Shown: positions 48,561 through 60,996 of the stretch, piece by piece | Layout of the letters: the number at the start of each line of letters is the position of its first letter | Position numbering within the stretch: the first letter of the stretch is position 1 | Assembly: GCA_902702965.1 (NCBI GenBank) | Contig: CACRXP010000164.1 | Span: 202,599 to 266,598 of the forward strand | DNA length: 64,000 nucleotides | Reading direction: 5' to 3' | DNA from: Spirometra erinaceieuropaei | Lineage: Eukaryota; Platyhelminthes; Cestoda; Diphyllobothriidea; Diphyllobothriidae | Made by a program: the position numbers and the translations under genes | The notes under the pieces: model-generated | The model's database searches: none | Told to the model about the DNA's origin: nothing | What the model saw: the letters and a program-made list of their open reading frames with translations, nothing else

Positions 48561-49740
48561 AGTCAACATAGAGTCCACAGGGGATCTCACGTAGGATTCA
48601 TCGGTCTGGATAAGAGCAACAAAGACCGGAGTAACAGTCTATAAGGCCACCCGGATCGTTGCTGTCAAAGTCAAAAGTGCATTTATATGGGGCGGGTTCA
48701 AGCAAAACATGTCAATAATTATAGAAAACGATGAAAGTTCGTCATTAAACACAGGCGTGATGTGGAAATATGGGGAGGGATGGAGGTAATAAGAATCATG
48801 CCAGAGACGAAAGGAAAGCGCGAGGGGGCGAAGAGGTGCATGCAAGTAGTCGGTGTTTGACCACGTTAAGCGCGGACCTGAATGCGGCTCTTCTGCGCAT
48901 ATAAAACCGGCTTTCGTAGCCTGATTGAGGCCGCAGAAGTCAACACCTGTCCAAAAGAATAAATAAAAACCTCCCTGATTGGCCTGAAAAATGTGAAGTT
49001 GGGAGCATAAAGAGCACCACTCTCGCAACTGTTGTTGATCCCGGGAATCCTATAGACCCTAGGGAAGTTTTTCGCGCGATTTATAGGACCTAATCGATCG
49101 ATCCTAAGCTACTGGACCAATGTTTACTAGCAACGGCAGAAGTGGTTACTATTAGGCCATGAAAGCCGGCCTTGTCTGCGCGAAGGAACCTCGTTAAGGG
49201 TCCGCGCTTATCGTGGTCAAAAGTCGACTAATTACACGCACCTCCCCACGCTCTTTCGCTGTTATCCCGCCCCTGACATGGTTCTTATTACTCCTACCCC
49301 CACATTTTCCCACAACATACCTGTGTTTTATGACGGGCTGTTATTGATTCCTCTAATCATTCACATGTTTTACTTGACCCCGTTCCCGTATAAATGTACT
49401 GGCCTGCCGAAAATTTATCGAAGACAAACGAATACTCTCCGACTAGTCTTCTGAATATTTCCAGGGGAAATTTTCACAACTCTAAAGCAAAGAGTCTTGA
49501 GCGTGTCAGATCAATAACGCCCACATCAAACCCCCTGAAACATTCTTACGCTGTTAACAAATATTCCGCGGACTGATCTGGCCTGTCAGATGTCCCCAGG
49601 CGCAATGCAACAGTAATCAGTCAGCTCCACCTGCCGCCTTCACAAACGTTATCATTGTCATTCTAGCATCAAACTTCAACGACGGCAACCTTTACCATCA
49701 CATTCACAGGTGATCATACACACTTTCTGTACCTTGCTAA
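48561..49740 (+). other. Spacer between retroelements
   Basis: A minus-strand open frame at 48639-49028 is not recognised. The rest has no feature I can name. Confidence 0.35.
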
Positions 49741-51238
49741 AAGTTGTCAGTCAGTCTATTTGAGGAAAATAGGCTTACGCCTTTGAACTCCCTATATGTA
49801 CATAAAAAATAGATAAATAAGCGAAATGTGAAGAAACTACTGCATTAAGTGAATGCAGACTTTGATTCACATATGTCACTTGTCTCATGGCTAAAAATTC
49901 ACATAGTCCGTTTGTTGCTACAACATATATCTGTCAAGCCGACATTTAAATGTCTCCACAGATTGAGACATGACAATTGTCTCGGGCAGGTTATTCCACG
50001 GTTCCACGACACGATTGGAGAAGAAATATTTTCTCACATTTAATCTACCCTGGGGCACACGCAACTTGAAGGGATGTCCCAGGAGGTTAGTTGTGGTGGC
50101 CAGTTGGAAAAAGTCATCGCACCGAAGAGCGCAGTCCAAGCCACGCACGATACGGAAAGATTTTATCAAATCACCGCGCAACTGCCTATAACTCAGAGGA
50201 CAGAGATTATGGTTATTTAGGCGGATCTCGTATGGCAATGCACTTTGACCTCTTATTAATTTTGTCTTTCGCCTCTGCACCCTTTCGATCAGATTGTAAT
50301 CCTGATTCGTTCACTGTCTCCAGGCCTGAATTGCATATTCGAGATGTGGTTTTACAAACGTGCCGAAGACTTTGGAGAAGCAGTCTTCATCGAAAACTGC
50401 GAATTCCCGATGGATGGCATATAGCATTGAAGTTGCGGCATTGGCCGCCTTACAACATTGTGAAGAAGGCTTCGGCCGTCTGCAACCCAGACTCCGAGAT
50501 CTTTCTGAGTTTCTGCTTCTCGGAGTGGCATTCCGTTCAAATGATATTTCCGCGTACTAGGGGTCTGATTTCCGAGGCGCAGAATGGGAAATTTGTTCAA
50601 ATTGAAGAACAAGAGTCATCTGCGGGACCATTCGTCCAATTGAAAAAGATTTTCTTGGAAGTTGGTCTCATCAGCAGCATTCCGGATGACTTTGCAGATT
50701 TTTATGTCATCCGTAATCATGGTACTATCACAGTCCAACCCATCTACACAATCATTGATGAACAAGAGAAAGAGGGTTGGTCCGAGCACCGAGCTTTGTG
50801 GGAATCCACTCTCTATGAATGTGCGTCTTGATTGCTGTTGTTTTACGCAGAAAATTTGGGAACAGCCGACAAGGAAATTCTCGATCCACTTGAGAAGTCT
50901 GCCGCCGATGCCCATAATTCTCAACTTGCGCAGGAGACGCTGGTGCGGAGTGTGCTGAAGTACTTGACTACTTGACCTTTGACAATCTTGTCACGTTTGT
51001 TTTACTGTAGCATTTGTTTTAACGTGACGAGGACTCCGCCGCTTGTAAGCTTCGCGCCGCTTGCATGCTCTCTGGTCAGGTCGTTGAACATTTTGAATAT
51101 TGACTTTATTCACTTACTGGCATTCCTTACCTCTCTCAGTTTATGAGGTTAGTAAGCCGTAGTTCGTTAGTTCGCGGGAACGACATAACTTACGTCAGGA
51201 GCACTGTCGAAAGCTTTCCGGAAATCAATATAGACCAC
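49741..51238 (-). mobile_element. 5'-truncated CR1/Jockey-like LINE, minus strand
   Basis: Read on minus: VYIDFRKAFDSA (RT motif with catalytic Asp, about 51200-51236), PHQRLLRKL...IGGRLLKWIENFL, SGFPQSSVLGPTLFLLFINDC (50750-50850), degraded MITDDIKIC for FADD, LGVWVADG, then a C-terminal fragment LRGDLIKSFRIVRG...RVVEPWNNLPETIV (49918-50280). About 250 nt at 50950-51190 interrupts it between AFDSA and PHQRLL. The 3' end near 49745-49800 has a (GTCA/ACTG)-type tail next to ATAGGCTTACGCCTTTGA, which recurs at 63800. Confidence 0.8.
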
Positions 51239-52980
51239 ATGCTTTCACCTGCCGAGACGAGATATAGCACGTTTGGCCGTGAACTTCTTGCCATTTACCT
51301 GGCCGTAAAACATTTCCGACACTTCCTTGAGGGTCGTGACTTCACAATTTTCACAGACCACAAACCACTTAAATTTGCCATCCGATCCCGTTCTGACAAA
51401 TATAACCCGAGAGAGATTTCTTATTTGAATTACATCTCACAATTCATCACCGACATACGCCACATTGATGGCCCGAAGAATGCGGTGGCCGACATGCTGT
51501 CCAGACCTTCCCTCTCGGCGTTTCACCTCTCACACGGGATTTATCTTGGTGCTATGGCGGCTGAACAACGACGTGTTGGATGTCCTGGCGACGAGTCTGT
51601 TAACAGTCTTCAATTAGTTGACGTCCCATTGACCACCGGCACTGGCACAATCCTTTGTGACGTATCGACTCCTTTTCATCGCCCTTATGTGCCTGCCTCG
51701 ATGCGTCAAGCTGTTTTTCAAACTCTCCACGGACTCTCCCATCCTGGGATTCGAGCCTCACAGAAGCTCCTCGCGGAAAGGTTCGTATGGCCTGGGTTGA
51801 ACAAGGATGTGAAAGCTTGGACACAATCATGCCTTTGCTGCCAACGTAACAAGGTTCAACGCCACAACAAGTCTCCATCGGGCATGTTGCCCAACCCCGA
51901 TGCACGGTTCAACCATGTGCATTTAGATGTCGTAGGTCCTTTACCTCCATCCAATGTCTATACTCACCTTCTCACCTGTGTTGATCGCTATACTCGTTGG
52001 CCGGAAGCCATTCCTTTACCGAATGTGCAAGCTAAGACCATTGTAAAAGCCTTCGTCAGTCGTTGGGTCGCCATATTCGGTGCGCCATCAATGATTACAA
52101 CTGATCGAGGCGCGCAGTTTGAGTCCACACTTTTGCAAACTCTCCTCAGCTTCCTTGGCTGCACACGTATTCAGACGACGGCCTACCACCCAGCTGCCAA
52201 CGGCATGGTTGAGCGTTTCCACCGTCAGCTAAAAACTGCACTGCGTGCCGCAGAAGATCCCGAAAACTGGTCAGACAATGTACCCGTTGCACTTCTTGGC
52301 ATTCGTGCGGCACTGAAGTCAGACTTGGACTGAAGCGCAGCCGAATTGGTTTTCGGCACTACCCTCCGACTCCCTGGTGAGATGGTCACCCCAACCTTTC
52401 GTGGTGCCAAAGAGACCCCCGAAAATTTTGTGCATCTTCTGCGACAATTCATGCGCTCGCTTTTCCCGGTTCCACCTCGAGCTCCATCGACCAAGCCTTA
52501 TGTTGAAAAAGGCTTAGCCAACTGCACCCATGTGTTCTTTCGGTGTGATCTTGTGCCGTAGCCGTTATAATCACCATACGAAGGACCGTTCCGTGTGCTT
52601 GCACGTAACAGCGAGACCTTTCGGATCCTGCGAGGTGACAAAGAGGACGTAGTCAGCATCGACCGGGTCAAGGCTGCTGTTGCAGATGAGCCCCCGGACG
52701 TGTCTCAAGGACAAGCATGTGCTGACCCCATACCTCCTCCCACTCCTTTTCCACTTTCTCCACCTATCCCTCCGTCCCGTGTTCTTCCTCTTTCTTCTTG
52801 TTCGCAGCATCAAACTGCAACCTCTTCCTCCACCCTTAACTTGTCCACTACAACACCTACTCAGCTGCCTCCAACAGTGCCTCCCGCATATATCACCCGC
52901 TGTGGACGTCACGTTCACGGTAGACTCTCGGCGTATATTCCTTGCTACAAGCAATCTGACGCACTTGGAGCAATCATAGC
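51239..52980 (+). mobile_element. Truncated Ty3/Gypsy retrotransposon (RNase H, zinc-binding, integrase)
   Basis: It starts abruptly inside RNase H (SPAETRYSTFGRELLAIYLA, then FTDHKPL and the DMLSRP end). The HHCC-type zinc-binding region follows (HGLSHPGIRASQKLL...CLCCQRNK). The integrase core has a plausible D-D-E triad in HLDVVG (about 51925), TTDRGAQF (about 52103) and NGMVERFHR (about 52210). A TGA at 52331 and TAG/TAA near 52558-52568 break the frame. The C-terminal YITRCGRHVHGRLSAY segment ends near 52980. No gag, protease, N-terminal RT or LTRs found. Confidence 0.9.
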
Positions 52981-53600
52981 GATCTCACAGTCGTGATTTT
53001 GAAGTCACCAAACTGACGAAATACCTCGGTTCTTCTTGAAGGACGAGAATCAGGTTCCAATTAGTCCTTATTAACACGACTTTCTGGGTACTCCCGCTCA
53101 GATGGCCTCCCAGCTGCCATCTCGTTTTTCCTATGAAAAGTCTATCCGTAGGCAACGGATCAGGCCCGAGCGGCAAGCGTAGACGAGCTGTCGGATTCTG
53201 CCAGCCATTGCACCCGATCTTGCCTCCGGTCCTGAGGTGGGAGAGATAGAGGAAGTGGCAGATACTGCGCAAGTCTTTTGTCCCTATAAACCGATTAACA
53301 TGAAAGTAATCGTCCCTGCATCTACCTTGCTGTGGGCAGAAGGTGGACATCGTTGGAATCGACGGTCACACTGTCATGACCCCTTCAATACGCCTTTGCC
53401 AAGGCTTTCTATACAACAACATGACGGTATTTGAAAATCTCCCACCAACTGTCCATGTGAAAAGAACTTCACATCACGAAATTCTTCCGTCCACCTACGT
53501 CATGACGCCTTATTTGGCACCCTTGCATCTGTTTATTGAAAAGTGAGGTACACTTCCCCGGCCCACGAGTTCAATTTCGGAGTGTGATCGACTAAATACC
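52981..53600 (+). other. Segment between Gypsy remnant and LINE A
   Basis: Short unrecognised frames occur on both strands. No LTR could be identified by eye. Confidence 0.35.
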
Positions 53601-53649
53601 TATTTCCTTGTTATTTCGACACAGAAACAAACTAGACTGTTGCATGTTG

Positions 53650-54418
53650 GTTTTTTCCTGCATGTCAGAGGAAATAAGGTCAAAAAGGAGCGTAAAGGGT
53701 AATGATTGTAAGAGCTCCACTGCCGGAGCAAGTACGTCACATGAAAATACGTGCCCTATACCCCCTTCGCCGGCCGAAAATCATTCAAATGTCGAAGTGA
53801 CAACATCCGTCGGGAATACTACAGTAGCATTATATCGTCCTAGTGCAGACGGGACAGTAATGAGCTCTTCCACAAATCGTAAGCAAAATATTGTCATAAG
53901 GGGCGCCCCAGAGTCCACGTCCTGCATTCCGAAGGAACGAGTGACGCACGACCTAGACCTTCTACATCAGTACGCCAGTGCCGTCCTGCAGGATGGGGAA
54001 ATATTCACTGTTAAAAAAAACTTTCCGACTAGGCAGAGCGGACCCAAATCGTGACCTAAAAACATCCCCAAGACCCCTGAAAGTTATTTTGGAAAACGAA
54101 GCCCAAGCAGCGCTTTTGTTAGAAAGTAGAACGACCTTACGCAATTCGCACAAGGAAGTGTTTTTTCAACCAGACTACGAACCGAGGGAAAGACTGAAAG
54201 TGAGAGAACTGAGATCAGAATTGAAGGAGAGAATTGGCAGAGGAGAGAAAGGGCTGAAGATCAAAAATGGACAAATAGTCCAGACAAAGGGGTCTTTCCT
54301 GTGGTCAGAACCCGTCACAATGAAGGCGGGCCTCTCCAACGAATCAGTCATTGAAGGTTATATCCGCAAATGTGCAAAGCCTCTTCAACAAACTAGAGAA
54401 AATAAGAGACTTAGTTGA
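53650..54418 (+). pseudogene. LINE A ORF1-like protein, frameshifted
   Basis: The first frame carries NIVIRGAPESTSCIPKERV and HDLDLL and ends with TVKK. The sequence continues as FRLGRADPNRDLK...RPLKVILENEAQAALLL...FFQPDYEPRERLKVRELR in the +1-shifted frame. The switch falls at an A8 homopolymer (54013-54020), so it may be a sequencing error. It resembles ORF1 proteins of flatworm CR1 elements. It overlaps the endonuclease start by 68 nt. Confidence 0.75.
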
Positions 54419-55400
54419 TGAAATTAAGCCAGACATTATGGCATTCACAGAAACGTGGCTTACTGAAGATATTGCAGATTCAGAAATATCACTTAGAGGA
54501 TATCAGCAATTTAGGAGAGATAGACTAAGCCGAGGAGGAGGAGACATAATTTATGTCACTTACAAGCTAAGCGCTATGGCTGATGTGCACAGACCGGCAC
54601 GGGATGTGGAACTGCTAAGCGTTACCATATCTACTATGAATGTCCGGTCATTGACGCTTTCGGTGGTGTACCGTTCACCTAACCATACTTCTGACCAAAA
54701 TCGCATGCTCATATCCGAACTGTACCAAGCTAGCGAGAAGAAAGACGTCCTTATCGTTGGGGATTTTAACGCTCCTGGCATTGATTGGCCAACGTGGACT
54801 GCAAAAGGGCCGCAAGACAGCTTTAATCACAAACTACTACAATGGGCAACGGACAAACTTCTCTGCCAGAATGTTACCTTTGGAACACGGGTCAGGGAAG
54901 GGCAGCAGTCAAACTGCCTTGATCTTATTTTTACCCGAGAGGAGGAAAATGTGTTAGACCTGCAGGACCGACAGCCATTAGGATCAAGCGACCACATCAC
55001 GCTCTACTTCGAATACTTACTGTTTTCCAAACCCGTCCAACCCGAGAGGTGGGAGAGAAACATTTGGAAAGGGGACTATTCTCTCATGAGGAGGGAAGCG
55101 GCAACTATATCATGGGAGACTGAACTGCATGGTCGAGCAAACGATAACTGGAATACTTTCAGTTCCTTACTGAAAGAGATTGTTTATTCTAATTGTCCTC
55201 TCAGAAGAAAGAAAATCACAAACCGCCCAAAATGGATAAACCCGGACTTGAAGGCCTCTTTCAGAAAAAGGAATCGTCTGTGGAGGCGTTACAGACTAAC
55301 TGGCTCCGACGAACACTTACAGGAATATAAGCGGCAACGAAACGTCGGTAAAAGTGAGGCCTCAAAGCTGCGAAAGAAGTTTGAACTAAACATCCTCTGA
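54351..55400 (+). pseudogene. LINE A apurinic/apyrimidinic-type endonuclease and start of RT
   Basis: An exonuclease-endonuclease-phosphatase fold is indicated by ANVQSLFNK, FTETWL (catalytic Glu), VVYRSP, GDFNAPGIDWP and the C-terminal GSSDH motif. A linker with NRPKWINPDLKASFRKRNRLWRRY follows. It ends at TGA 55398-55400, but the same frame continues to at least 55620 (YGYIRSTKRTQELIPAL), so the stop is internal. Confidence 0.85.
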
Positions 55401-55599
55401 AATTCGTTGGAGCATCCGAAAATTATATATGGTTATATACGAAGCACAAAAAGGACTCAGGAGCTCATCCCTGCCCTTAGGTCTGCAGATGGAAAAGTGG
55501 AGATTGATGACCAGCTTAAAGCGTCCCTCCTTTCCGACTTCTTTCAGTCCGTCTTCACCCGAGAACCTAGTGCCATATTTGCCCATCCATCCATTCGCC

Positions 55600-56426
55600 A
55601 ACCAACCTCTCCTCCCAGTACCTCCCCCCCCTCCTATCCCCTCCCTACCTTCCTTAACCGAGGAACCACTCTTTTCATCTACCATAGTTAGGGCCGAGCT
55701 ACTCCGGCTGAAACCTGTCAAATCGCCTGGCCCAGATAGACTTCACGCCCTAGCACTTCGTGAACTTGCTAATGAACTGTGCAAACCCTTATCCGCAATA
55801 TTTCAAAAGTCATTTGAAGATGGCAAGCACACGGAAGAATGGAAGTGCGCACTCATTACTCCGATCCATAAAGGAGGCTCAAGACTTGACTGCGGAAATT
55901 ATCGTCCTGCCAGTCTTACTTGCACCGCGTGTAAAATAATGGAACGCATCATCAAAAGACACTTGATGAAATACCTGGAACAGAACAAAATATTGTGTGA
56001 TGCCCAGCACGGCTTTCGTCCAGGGCGCTCCTGCCTAACGAGCGTTCTTTACTCGCAAGAGAAATGGACACGAGCTACCGATAAGGGTTTTCCAGTAGAT
56101 GTCATATTTTTTGACTTCAAGAAGGCCTTTGACAGTGCCCCACACAGGCTTCTTTTACAAAAGATCTGGGATGTAGGGATTCAAGGGAGAATGTTTACGT
56201 GGATCAGGAGTTTTCTGTCCTCCGAGCTCCAAAGAGTCGTCGTTAGTAATTCTACCTCGGAATGGGTAAATGTGGAAAGTGGTGTCCCACAGGGTTCTGT
56301 CTAAGGCCCAGTACTCTTCCTGATTTATGTTAATGACTGCATCAGCGAAGTGAATTGCGAGGCTCTCATGTTCGCGGATGACATAAAAATATGGAGTGAA
56401 GTCAAGTGTAATGATGACGCAGAGAA
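55600..56426 (+). pseudogene. LINE A reverse transcriptase, N-terminal two-thirds
   Basis: The RT frame is entered after the C8 run at 55624-55631. Motifs: KSPGPDRLHALALREL, WKCALITPIHKGG, NYRPASLT, QHGFRPGRSCLTS, FFDFKKAFDSAPHR (first catalytic Asp), GVPQGSV, then stop TAA at 56302, then GPVLFLIYVNDC and FADDIKIW (second catalytic pair). It is cut at about 56426 after CNDDAE by the inverted insert. Confidence 0.88.
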
Positions 56427-57935
56427 TTGTATGTATGTATATTGAAGGGTTACAGGCAGAGCCCTTGATGACCCTATTTATGTACAGTGCTTTCGCAGAT
56501 TCATACTCAAAAATAAAATAAAATTGCAGGCATTTAAAATGTGATTGGTTCACAGTTCAATCATATTCATAAGGTAGTGCATTGGGTCACTGTAAATTAG
56601 TGCGGAAGATTGTATATGACAGATTTTACAAAACTGGCTGTGCATAGTCATGCTGTACAAGCCGATTTCGGTCGAAAACTAGACGAGCAAGTTTTCTTTT
56701 AAACACACAAACTGTATCAGCCGTCACCATCTCGCTTGGAAGCGAGTTCCACGGCCTGACAACCCGCTGGCTGAATGAAAATTTTCGTGGGTCTAAACGC
56801 GTGCGCTCATTCCCGACTTTGTATGCATGGCCGCGTAGTTGGTTTGTATGGGCGAACTCAAAGAAGTCCTCTGCTCTTAATGAGCAACCCTGGCCGCGAA
56901 CAATCCGGAACATCCAGAGTAGACTGCAGTTTATTTGTCTGTAAGAGAGAAGGAATAGGCCAAGCGAATTCAGCCTCTCCTGATAAGACAATTGTTTCAG
57001 ACCGTCGACCATCTTTGGCGCTCTGCGTTGCACCTGTTCGAGTAAGTTGATATCCTTCCTCATCCATGGTGAGGCTGCTGGCATTCCATACTCTAGATGA
57101 GGTCTTACAGACACCAAAGAGTCTTTCGAAAAGTTCGGGAGGAAATATTTTTAATGCGCGTCTGATCCAGTGTAGAGTACTAGTTGTCTTCTGGACCATC
57201 TTTCTGCAGTGTTCTGATGGCGTCAGATTTGTGGTCGTCCATACACCCAGATCTCTGTGTCTTTCCACAGTTTCTAGCCTCGTCCCGTCAATATAGTACT
57301 GGTGTTTGGGAGAGGCATTGCGGCCGGTGTTCAGGTGCAAGACCACGCATTTGGACACGTTGAACTTAAAAAGCCATCTGTTCGACCAAGCACACAGATT
57401 GTTGATGTTCGATTGCAACTTCTCTGCGTCATCATTACACTTGACTTCACTCCATATTTTTATGTCATCCGCGAACATGAGAGCCTCGCAATTCACTTCG
57501 CTGATGCAGTCATTAACATAAATCAGGAAGAGTACTGGGCCTTAGGCAGAACCCTGTGGGACACCACTTTCCACATTTACCCATTCCGAGGTAGAATTAC
57601 TAACGACGACTCTTTGTAGCTCGGAGGACAGAAAACTCCTGATCCACTTAAACATTCTCCCTTGAATCCCTACATCCCAGATCTTTTGTAAAAGAAGCCT
57701 GTGTGGGGCACTGTCAAAGGCCTTCTTGAAGTCAAAAAATATGACATCTACTGGAAAACCCTTATCGGTAGCTCGTGTCCATTTCACTTGCGAGTAAAGA
57801 ACGCTCGTTAGGCAGGAGCGCCCTGGACGAAAGCCGTGCTGGGCATCACACAATATTTTGTTCTGTTCCAGGTATTTCATCAAGTGTCATTTGATAATGC
57901 GTTCTATTATTTTACACGCGATGCAAGTAAGACTG
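56427..57935 (-). mobile_element. Inverted 5'-truncated LINE copy nested in LINE A
   Basis: On minus it runs from the RT segment LTCIACKI (57935) through QHGFRPGRSC, FFDFKKAFDSAPHR, GVPQGSA-stop, MFADDIKIW, the thumb region (LGVWTTTNLTPSEHC) and C-terminal AQPVL to a 3' UTR ending ATACATACATACAA at 56427. It is very similar to LINE A. One frameshift near 57115 (ERLFGV/VRPHLEYG) and the TAA within the GVPQG motif disable it. Confidence 0.85.
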
Positions 57936-58696
57936 ACAGATGGCTTTTGAAGTTCAACGTGTCCAAATGCGTGGTCTTGCACCTGAACACCGGCCGCAAT
58001 GCCTCTCCCAAACACCAGTACTATATTGACGGGACGAGGCTAGAAACTGTGGAAAGACACAGAGATCTGGGTGTATGGACGACCACAAATCTATCGCCAT
58101 CAGAACACTGCAGAAAGATGGTCCAGAAGACAACTAGTACTCTACACTGTATCAGACGCGCATTAAAAATATTTCCTCCCGAACTTTTCGAAAGACTCTT
58201 TGGTGTCTTTGTAAGACCTCATCTAGAGTATGGAATGCCAGCAGCCTCACCATGGATGAGGAAGGATATCAACTTACTCGAACAGGTGCAACGCAGAGCG
58301 CCAAAGATGGTCGACGGTCTGAAACAATTGTCTTATCAGGAGAGGCTGAATTCGCTTGGCCTATTCCCTCTCTCTTACAGACAAATAAACTGCAGTCTAC
58401 TCTGGATGTTCCGGATTGTTCGCGGCCAGGGTTGCTCATTAAGAGCAGAGGACTTCTTTGAGTTCGCCCATACAAACCAACTACGCGGCCATGCATACAA
58501 AGTCGGGAATGAGCGCACGCGTTTAGACCCACGAAAATTTTCATTCAGCCAGCGGGTTGTCAGGCCGTGGAACTCGCTTCCAAGCGAGATGGTGACGGCT
58601 GATACAGTTTGTGTATTTAAAAGAAAACTTGCTCGTCTAGTTTTCGACCGAAATCGGCTTGTACAGCATGACTATGCACAGCCAGTTTTGTAAAAT
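57936..58696 (+). pseudogene. LINE A RT C-terminal part, after the insert
   Basis: It is open from DRWLLKFNVSKCVVLHLNTGRN through RRALKIFPPELFERLFGVFVRPHLEYGMPAASPW, VQRRAPKMVDGL and VVRPWNSLPSEMV to the stop after AQPVL. Unlike the insert, it is not frameshifted at RLFGVFVRPHLEYG. Confidence 0.85.
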
Positions 58697-58893
58697 CTGT
58701 CATATACAATCTTCCGCACTAATTTACAGTGACCCAATGCACTACCTTATGAATATGATTGAACTGTGAACCAATCACATTTTAAATGCCTGCAATTTTA
58801 TTTTATTTTTGAGTATGAATCTGCGAAAGCACTGTACATAAATAGGGTCATCAAGGGCTCTGCCTGTAACCCTTCAATATACATACATACATA

Positions 58894-59640
58894 CTTTATA
58901 ATAAATAATGTTCTATTTGCTACCCTTAGGTGCACTTTCATCGTATGTAAGCATGCATTCTCGAGTAAATTTTGGAACAAGTAGGCGGACCCTGTACGGC
59001 GTCCACCTTCTGCTTATAAAATAAACAGTCTGGTATAAAAACGGTTAGCGAATAGTGGAACAAACTTCTATATTTTTTCGGAAAATGCAAAAGAAGTGTG
59101 GTTTGACTTGTTTTTAAGGAGAAAAAAGACTGATGCTCATGAAAAGTTAATATGCAGGTCGGGGAGGACCGTCCCGCAGGAAAGAGTATATAAAGATTCA
59201 AAACGGTTCCCGACAAGGTGAAATTCCAACACTAGATGAGGCTATTCGCTACGCATGCGATGGGGATATTTTGCGTTGCCAACAGAAACAACTGATAAGA
59301 TGGTGAGGCAAGAGGAACCCAAGCACAATCAGTCTTAGTCTGCTTAGAGTCCATCCGAAGAGGGGACATTAAAGACTACGGGGTTCATCAAAGCGTGGAG
59401 AGATACGACTATGATGTTTTTTTGCTGAGCGACCAAACTGTTAAAAGATAGCGAAAACAGAGGAGTCCGCTGTGATCGTCAGCAGATCGCTTGGGGTCGA
59501 AATGAGGAGATGACATCGGCAATTACAAAAATCATCGCTGAAGGGAGGATTAATAACAGTTGGTTTAGCAGCCAATTAAAAACGGGGGGTCATAAAATCC
59601 TTGTGGGAGTTTCCACTCGAACTAGCAAAAAATGTATTAT
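58894..59640 (+). other. Spacer between LINEs
   Basis: AT-rich. I see no domain or repeat that I can name. Confidence 0.35.
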
Positions 59641-60351
59641 CAAGCATTAAGTCCCAGGGGAACAATTTTCAAAGTTCCAAATTTGAGTGTTTGGAAATGA
59701 AACTGTCAAAAGCGAATTTATATTTTCCGGTGTAAAGTGCTGGCGTAATTTCGATTTGGACATCGATAATTTAGCCGATGGCCAAAGTTCAGTTGGGAGA
59801 TTATTCCAAAAGAAGGCATATTTGGATGCTAAAAGGAGGGGACGTTTCGATGTAGAGCAAAGAGGCGGCGGAATCAGCATGGAGGAGTTGCGCGTGGCAT
59901 AAGCCCGATATATCGGAGTGAGAGTGTCAATGAGCGGAAGATTGGAGCTAGAGTTCGTGCGAAACAGAAAGCGAATTCCGGCTTCGAGTCTTCTAATCCA
60001 TAACAAACTTAATGTTCACCAGCCGACATCCCTGAGTCTAAGGAATGACGGACGCCGATTGAAAGAAGAGCTCCCGAGTGTAAACCCTCTAAACACTTTC
60101 GATTTTATTACGGTCACAGGCGTTCAGTAAACCAAAGAAAGGGCAGCTGTACTCGAGGACAGGATGAACAGACACTTGATAAAGTCTTCGTTTCATTTCC
60201 AGAAGTCAAAAATTATGCTATATGAACTTACATATCTGTTCAGCTTCGGCGGAGATTCTATTTGCATGAAGTGATAAGGCAAGCCTATATGTATAACATA
60301 TACCCAGGTCCTTTAGAGCGATGCATTCCGCGAGTGGGTTGTTTCGAAAAA

Positions 60352-60996
60352 TTATGGAGCCAAAAGACGTGAAACTACACTTGGACGACGAGAACTCCGT
60401 CTGCATTTTGGGACTGCAGTTCCATGAATGTAGGAGATCGGCGTCAGTTTTTTCGACGCAAAAATTTGCCGTGTCCCTGGAATATGAGAAAACGCACTTG
60501 AGGTCATCGGCATAAATAAACGTCTGCGAATTTCGATTTCAGTCGAAATATCATTGATGTAAATAAGGAAGAGTAGCGGACCCAGAATCGTGCCTTGATG
60601 TACACCGCTTTGGATCGAGCGAGATGTTGAGTAGCTATTACCAGCCATGAATTCCTGATAGCGGTTGGATAGGTTAGACGCGACGAAGTCGAGTAGAGGC
60701 GGTCGGATTCCGAGAGCTTCCAGTTTGACCGAAAGACGTCTATGTGGAACCTTGTAGAAGGCTTTGCTAAGATCAAAGTAGATAACTACCACGGACTGCC
60801 GTTCACCACGAAGAGAAGTGATTAGATTAAGAAATGCCAAGAAGCAAGTTTCACAGGCTCTTTCAGGCAAAAATCCATGCTGACTAGACGTAAAAACTGG
60901 TTGGAAAGATAAAAACGGCGAATTTCGTTGAATCTTACCTTTCCAAGGAATTTTGCTAAAGATAGTATTTTGTGCACGCCCGATAGTTATTAACAT
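60352..60996 (-). pseudogene. RT fragment of the minus-strand LINE
   Basis: Landmarks HGFLPERACETCFLAFLNLI, VVVIYFDLSKAFYKVPHRRL, LSNRYQEFMAG and SGVHQGTILGPLLFLIYINDIS. The frame is lost just before the YADD box, so a single open RT is absent. Confidence 0.8.

Larger units (their letters stand above)
53601..58893 (+). mobile_element. CR1-like LINE A (+), interrupted by an inverted copy of its own family
   Basis: Left part: ORF1-like (about 53650-54340), endonuclease (54351-55400) and RT through FADDIKIW (to about 56426). Right part (57936-58893): RT thumb/C-terminus from DRWLLKFNVSKC to AQPVL, then a 3' UTR ending in a short TACA microsatellite (about 58876-58893). The middle (56427-57935) is the inverted insert. 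Joining left to right lacks about 38 nt relative to the insert's own sequence. LINE A has frameshifts at an A8 run (54013-54020) and a C8 run (55624-55631), and stops at 55398 and 56302. Confidence 0.88.
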
